A DNA stretch of 64,000 nucleotides, from the NCBI RefSeq assembly GCF_004114955.1, contig NZ_CP030053.1, positions 2,542,001 through 2,606,000 of the forward strand, written 5' to 3'. The stretch is from Bradyrhizobium guangzhouense (GTDB taxonomy: Bacteria; Pseudomonadota; Alphaproteobacteria; Rhizobiales; Xanthobacteraceae). Positions within the stretch are counted from its first letter, which is position 1; every line of letters starts with the position of its first letter. The position numbers and the translations under genes are program-made. Positions 60,883 to 64,000 of the stretch are shown in pieces. The notes beneath the pieces were generated by a model that was given only the letters and a program-made list of their open reading frames with translations, did not search any database and had not been told where the DNA came from.

Positions 60883-61039
60883 TCCCCAACTCTTAATAAC
60901 CTATGAATCGCCCGATCCAAAACGACTTCTTGGCCTGTGCATGCGCTGCCAAGCGGTTGGGTTAATACGGCTTTTGGAATGGGGCGAATCATGGGGGGAG
61001 GATTGCATGTTTCAATCGGAAACATGGATCCGCCGCGTC
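60883..61039. other. Remainder of the divergent fliO/flgB spacer
   Basis: About 150 bp. It contains a strong ribosome-like GGGGGGAGG (60993-61001) 5 bases before an ATG that opens a 15-codon frame ending at 61054 (see findings). No protein gene otherwise. Confidence 0.4.
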
Positions 61040-61058
61040 TTAACCACCTGTTAACCAT
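61040..61058 (+). promoter_or_regulatory. CtrA box of the flgB operon
   Basis: TTAA (61040-61043)-N7-TTAAC (61051-61055), with TTAACCAT at 61051-61058. Full consensus, about 70 bp before flgB. Confidence 0.75.
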
Positions 61059-61063
61059 ACACG

Positions 61064-61078
61064 CGGCAAATTCTGCCT
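61064..61078. promoter_or_regulatory. CGGCA-N5-TGCCT site downstream of the flgB CtrA box
   Basis: One base off the perfect 15-bp palindrome. It lies near the expected -10/start region, the position used by FlbD to repress the class II fliF promoter in Caulobacter. Confidence 0.5.
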
Positions 61079-61124
61079 AGCTTCGGATCGCACGGTCCGC
61101 AAGAGGCGGAAGGAGCCGCAAACG

Positions 61125-61529
61125 ATGTCCATCAACGATCTGCCGGTGCTGTCGGCGCTTCGCACCAAGATGCAGTGGCACCAGGAACGCCAGCGCGTCC
61201 TGTCCGAGAACGTCTCCAATTCCGACACCCCCAATTTCCGGCCGCGCGACCTGGTCGAGCCGAAGTTCGACAAGACCGGGGCCACCACGGGCTCGATGGG
61301 GACCCTGGCGATGACCGTCACCAGCGCCTCCCACATGACGCCGTCCGGGGCGGTCTCGAGCTTCGACCAGAACAAGAATGCGGGTTTCGAGACCCGCCCC
61401 GCGGGCAATGCCGTCAATCTCGAAGAGGAGATGATGAAGTCCGCCAACAACCAGATGGATTACGCGGCGGTGACCTCGCTCTACTCCAAGAGCCTGCATC
61501 TTCTGAAGACCGCGATTGGTAAAGGCTAG
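61125..61529 (+). CDS. flgB: Flagellar rod protein FlgB
   Basis: 134 residues: LRTKMQWHQERQRVLSENVSNSDTPNFR is the rod signature, with a C-terminal helical MMKSANNQMDYAAVTSLYSKSLHLLKTAIGK. It is the first gene of flgB-flgC-fliE-fliQ-fliR-flhB. FlgB makes the proximal rod. Confidence 0.96.
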   Translation: MSINDLPVLSALRTKMQWHQERQRVLSENVSNSDTPNFRPRDLVEPKFDKTGATTGSMGTLAMTVTSASHMTPSGAVSSFDQNKNAGFETRPAGNAVNLEEEMMKSANNQMDYAAVTSLYSKSLHLLKTAIGKG

Positions 61530-61544
61530 AGCTAACGGAGCCGA

Positions 61545-61973
61545 ATGATGGCGAATGACAGCAGCGACTTTGCCCGCTCGATGGCGATCGCGACCTCGGG
61601 CCTGCGGGCCCAGGCCGGACGGATGCGGGTGATCTCCGAGAACATCGCGAATGCGGACTCGACCTCGGCGACCGCGGGCGGCGATCCCTATCGGCGCAAG
61701 GTGCCGACGTTCTCCTCCGCGCTCGACCGTACGCTCGACGCGCAGGTCGTCACGCTCGGTAGGATCAAGCCAGACCAGTCCGACTTTCGCATCAAATACG
61801 AGCCGAGCAATCCGGCGGCGGATGCCAGCGGCAACGTCAAATATCCCAATGTGAACTCGGTGGTCGAAATGACCGACATGCGCGACGCGCAGCGGTCCTA
61901 CGAGGCCAATGTCAACATCATCAGTGCAACGCGCCGGATGATCCAGCGCACGCTCGACATCCTCAAGGCCTGA
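61545..61973 (+). CDS. flgC: Flagellar rod protein FlgC
   Basis: 142 residues: SMAIATSGLRAQAGRMRVISENIANADST and C-terminal VNSVVEMTDMRDAQRSYEANVNIISATRRMIQ. Start at 61545 is 6 bases after ACGGAG. Partner of FlgB in the rod. Confidence 0.96.
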   Translation: MMANDSSDFARSMAIATSGLRAQAGRMRVISENIANADSTSATAGGDPYRRKVPTFSSALDRTLDAQVVTLGRIKPDQSDFRIKYEPSNPAADASGNVKYPNVNSVVEMTDMRDAQRSYEANVNIISATRRMIQRTLDILKA

Positions 61974-61989
61974 ACAGGGATTTTAAGCC

Positions 61990-62298
61990 ATGGCAACACC
62001 CACAATCGCGGCCAATGCCTACGCCAATCTTGCGCGCGTGCTGGAAAACACCGCCGCCGGCAAGGGTAGCGAACCGAACGGGCAGTCCTTTTCCGCGCTG
62101 CTGAAAGACGCCGTCGGCAGCGTCATGGAATCTGGCCGCAAATCCGACGCGCAGACCGTGGCGATGGCCAACGGCAAGGCCAACGTCATGGACGTGGTGA
62201 CGGCGGTCGCCGACACCGACGTCGCGGTGTCGACGCTGGTCTCGGTCCGCGACCGCGTGATCGCGGCCTATGAAGACATCATGAAGATGCCGATCTGA
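61990..62298 (+). CDS. fliE: Flagellar hook-basal body protein FliE
   Basis: 102 residues, helical: FSALLKDAVGSVMESGRKSDAQTVAMANGKANVMDVVTAVADTDVAVSTLVSVRDRVIAAYEDIMKMPI. FliE joins the MS ring to the rod and is the first exported component. The C-terminal MKMPI ending is typical. Confidence 0.95.
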   Translation: MATPTIAANAYANLARVLENTAAGKGSEPNGQSFSALLKDAVGSVMESGRKSDAQTVAMANGKANVMDVVTAVADTDVAVSTLVSVRDRVIAAYEDIMKMPI

Positions 62299-62311
62299 TT
62301 TCGACCTCCGT

Positions 62312-62391
62312 CGTCATTGCGAACGCCGCGAAGCAATCCAGAGTTTTTCCACGGCGGCAGTCTGGATTGCTTCGCGGCGCTCGCAATGACG
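62312..62391. repeat. Palindromic repeat inserted between fliE and fliQ
   Basis: CGTCATTGCGA...GCCGCGAAGCAATCCAGA and its complement TCTGGATTGCTTCGCGGCG...CGCAATGACG: about 30-base imperfect arms around an 18-base loop. It interrupts an operon that is usually tightly packed, so the mRNA contains a large hairpin here. Confidence 0.75.
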
Positions 62392-62455
62392 GGGAGGGGC
62401 CGTGTGGTCCTCGTCGGAGCGGCGGGGATGGAAGCTTGAACAAGGAATTCTGCAA

Positions 62456-62719
62456 ATGACCGGACCCGAGACCCTCGACGTCGCCCGCGACGCGATCTGG
62501 ACCATCGTGATCGTATCCTCGCCGCTGATGGTGGTCGGTCTGGTGGTCGGCGTGGTCGTATCGTTGTTCCAGGCGCTGACCCAGATCCAGGAACAGACGC
62601 TGGTCTACGTGCCGAAGATTTTGGCCATCTTTGCCACAATGCTGCTGGCGCTGCCGTTCATGGCCGACGCCCTTCATTCCCACATGATGCGGATCTCGTC
62701 GCGAATCATCGGCGGCTGA
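62456..62719 (+). CDS. fliQ: Flagellar export gate protein FliQ
   Basis: 87 residues, two membrane helices: MTGPETLDVARDAIWTIVIVSSPLMVVGLVVGVVVSLFQALTQIQEQTL, the FliQ signature. The ATG at 62456 gives the conserved N-terminus; the longer frame runs into the palindromic repeat. Confidence 0.95.
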   Translation: MTGPETLDVARDAIWTIVIVSSPLMVVGLVVGVVVSLFQALTQIQEQTLVYVPKILAIFATMLLALPFMADALHSHMMRISSRIIGG

Positions 62720-62736
62720 GGCACAATGCGCTCACC

Positions 62737-63507
62737 ATGCGCATCGACGTCTCGCTGCTGCCGGCACTTGCGGCGGCCTTCATGCTCGCCTTCGCCCGGG
62801 TCGGCGCGATGGTGATGCTGCTGCCGGGGCTCGGCGAGACCAACATCCCGACGCGGGTGAAGCTGTCGATTGCGCTTCTGCTCACGCTGATCATCCTGCC
62901 GCTGCATCGCAATGCCTATCACGTCGATATGGGCTCGCTCGCGCCGATGCTGGTCCTGATGCTGCATGAGATCGTGATCGGCATCGTGCTCGGCGCCACT
63001 GCGCGCGTGACGCTCGCGGCGCTCCAGGTCGCAGGCGCGGTCATCGCGCAGCAGATGGGGCTCGGCTTCGTCACTTCGGTCGATCCGACCCAGGGGCAGC
63101 AGGGCGTGCTGGTCGGCAACTTCCTGACCATGCTGGGCGTGACGCTCCTGTTTGCCACCGACAGCCATCATCTGGTGATCGCGGCGCTGAACGACAGCTA
63201 TTCGATCTTTGCACCGGGCGAGACCGTGTCGAGCGGCGACGTCGCTGCGCTGGCGACGCGGGCCTTTTCCGCCGCGTTCCTGCTCGGCTTGCAGCTGTCG
63301 GGGCCGTTCCTGGTGTTCGGCCTCGTCTTTAACATCGGGCTAGGGGTGCTGGCGCGCTTGATGCCGCAGATGCAGGTCTATTTCGTCGGCGTGCCGCTGT
63401 CGATCTTCGCGGGCTTCATGGTGCTGGCCATGGTGCTCACGGCGATGATGGGCACCTATCTCGACTACTTCATCGGCGTCATGCACCAGATGTTGCCGCT
63501 CAGATAA
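62737..63507 (+). CDS. fliR: Flagellar export gate protein FliR
   Basis: 256 residues, about six membrane segments, with FARVGAMVMLLPGLGETNIPTRVKLSIALLL and QQMGLGFVTSVDPTQGQQG typical of FliR. Forms the export pore with FliP and FliQ. It starts 17 bp after fliQ. Confidence 0.95.
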   Translation: MRIDVSLLPALAAAFMLAFARVGAMVMLLPGLGETNIPTRVKLSIALLLTLIILPLHRNAYHVDMGSLAPMLVLMLHEIVIGIVLGATARVTLAALQVAGAVIAQQMGLGFVTSVDPTQGQQGVLVGNFLTMLGVTLLFATDSHHLVIAALNDSYSIFAPGETVSSGDVAALATRAFSAAFLLGLQLSGPFLVFGLVFNIGLGVLARLMPQMQVYFVGVPLSIFAGFMVLAMVLTAMMGTYLDYFIGVMHQMLPLR

Positions 63508-63516
63508 GAGGGATCG

Positions 63517-64000
63517 ATGGCGGAAGACAACGATCCAGAGAGTCAAACAGAAGACCCGACACAAAAGCGCCTCGACCAGGCGCTCGAGCGCGGCGACGTC
63601 GCCAAAAGCCAGGAGATCAACACCTGGTTCATGATCGCGGGCGGCACGCTGGTCATCTCGACCTTCTCCGGCTCGGTGGGCAGCGGGCTGCTGACGCCGT
63701 TGCGTAATCTGCTCGCCAATTCTTGGATGATCAAAACCGATCCCGGCAATCTGCTCGCACTGATGCGTCAGATCGAGGTCGCGGTGCTGGCTGCGGTCGG
63801 CGTGCCGCTCCTGATGCTGGTGATCGCGGCGATTGCCGGCAACATGCTGCAGCACCGGCTGGTGTGGTCGACTGAATCCCTCATCCCCAAATTCAGCAAG
63901 CTCTCGCCGGCTGCCGGCTTCAAGCGCATCTTCGGCAAGCAGGCCGGCGTCAATTTCCTCAAGGGCATCGGCAAGCTCGTCGTGCTCGGTGCGATCATGA
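63517..64000 (+). CDS. flhB: FlhB export-gate switch protein, C-terminus cut by window edge
   Basis: 161 residues before the edge. MAEDNDPESQTEDPTQKRLDQALERGDVAKSQEIN is the FlhB N-terminus, followed by the first membrane helices and ESLIPKFSKLSPAAGFKRIFG. The autocleavage NPTH site lies beyond the window. FlhB controls the switch from rod/hook to filament export. Confidence 0.95.
   Translation, partial: MAEDNDPESQTEDPTQKRLDQALERGDVAKSQEINTWFMIAGGTLVISTFSGSVGSGLLTPLRNLLANSWMIKTDPGNLLALMRQIEVAVLAAVGVPLLMLVIAAIAGNMLQHRLVWSTESLIPKFSKLSPAAGFKRIFGKQAGVNFLKGIGKLVVLGAIM

Overview
The window is high-GC DNA from an alphaproteobacterium, almost certainly Bradyrhizobium or a close relative. The evidence is the set of alphaproteobacterial flagellar regulators (FlbT, FlaF, FliX), a single-cysteine DksA, CtrA-type TTAA-N7-TTAAC boxes, and several intergenic palindromes of the kind common in Bradyrhizobium. 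The four tandem flagellins of about 760 residues match the large-flagellin (thick, subpolar) flagellum known from that genus. No rRNA, tRNA, insertion sequence or CRISPR array was seen.

Layout. Positions 1-14600 hold ordinary chromosomal genes: a cut-off secreted GDSL esterase, a UPF0104 membrane protein, a DUF892 ferritin-like protein, an MFS pump, an MHYT-PAS-GGDEF-EAL protein, a YdcF-like protein, a MocR regulator facing a DUF1127 protein, a universal stress protein, a SixA-like phosphatase, an FAD oxidoreductase and MsrB. From about 14700 to the right edge is a flagellar cluster: flgE-flgK-flgL; a four-gene operon (glycosyltransferase-like, PLP enzyme, ATP-grasp, PLP decarboxylase); flbT; fliC x4; flaF and two small proteins; flgI-flgJ-flgN facing fliX; flgF-flgG-flgA-flgH facing fliL-fliM-DUF6468-motE-like-TPR; fliO-fliP facing flgB-flgC-fliE-fliQ-fliR-flhB (flhB is cut by the edge). 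A block of non-flagellar genes at about 41750-47800 interrupts the cluster. It holds two HxlR/oxidoreductase divergent pairs, dksA, a hydratase and a toxin-antitoxin pair.

How it works together. The promoters show a readable regulatory layout. CtrA boxes precede flgB, fliC4, the glycosyltransferase/PLP operon and the TPR gene, and a near-match precedes fliX. GG-N10-GC sigma-54 promoters precede flgE, flgI and flgF, with a weaker one at fliL. Each has a 15-bp CGGCA-N5-TGCCG-type palindrome about 110-130 bp upstream of the predicted transcription start, as expected for an activator such as FlbD. The same motif lies just downstream of the flgB CtrA box, where it could repress.

The least explained elements are the four-gene PLP/ATP-grasp/glycosyltransferase operon, an insertion domain shared by hook protein FlgE and junction protein FlgL (and related to repeats inside the flagellins), a 1260-residue TPR protein beside motE, and a stack of perfect palindromes at 43572-43638 with no obvious target gene.
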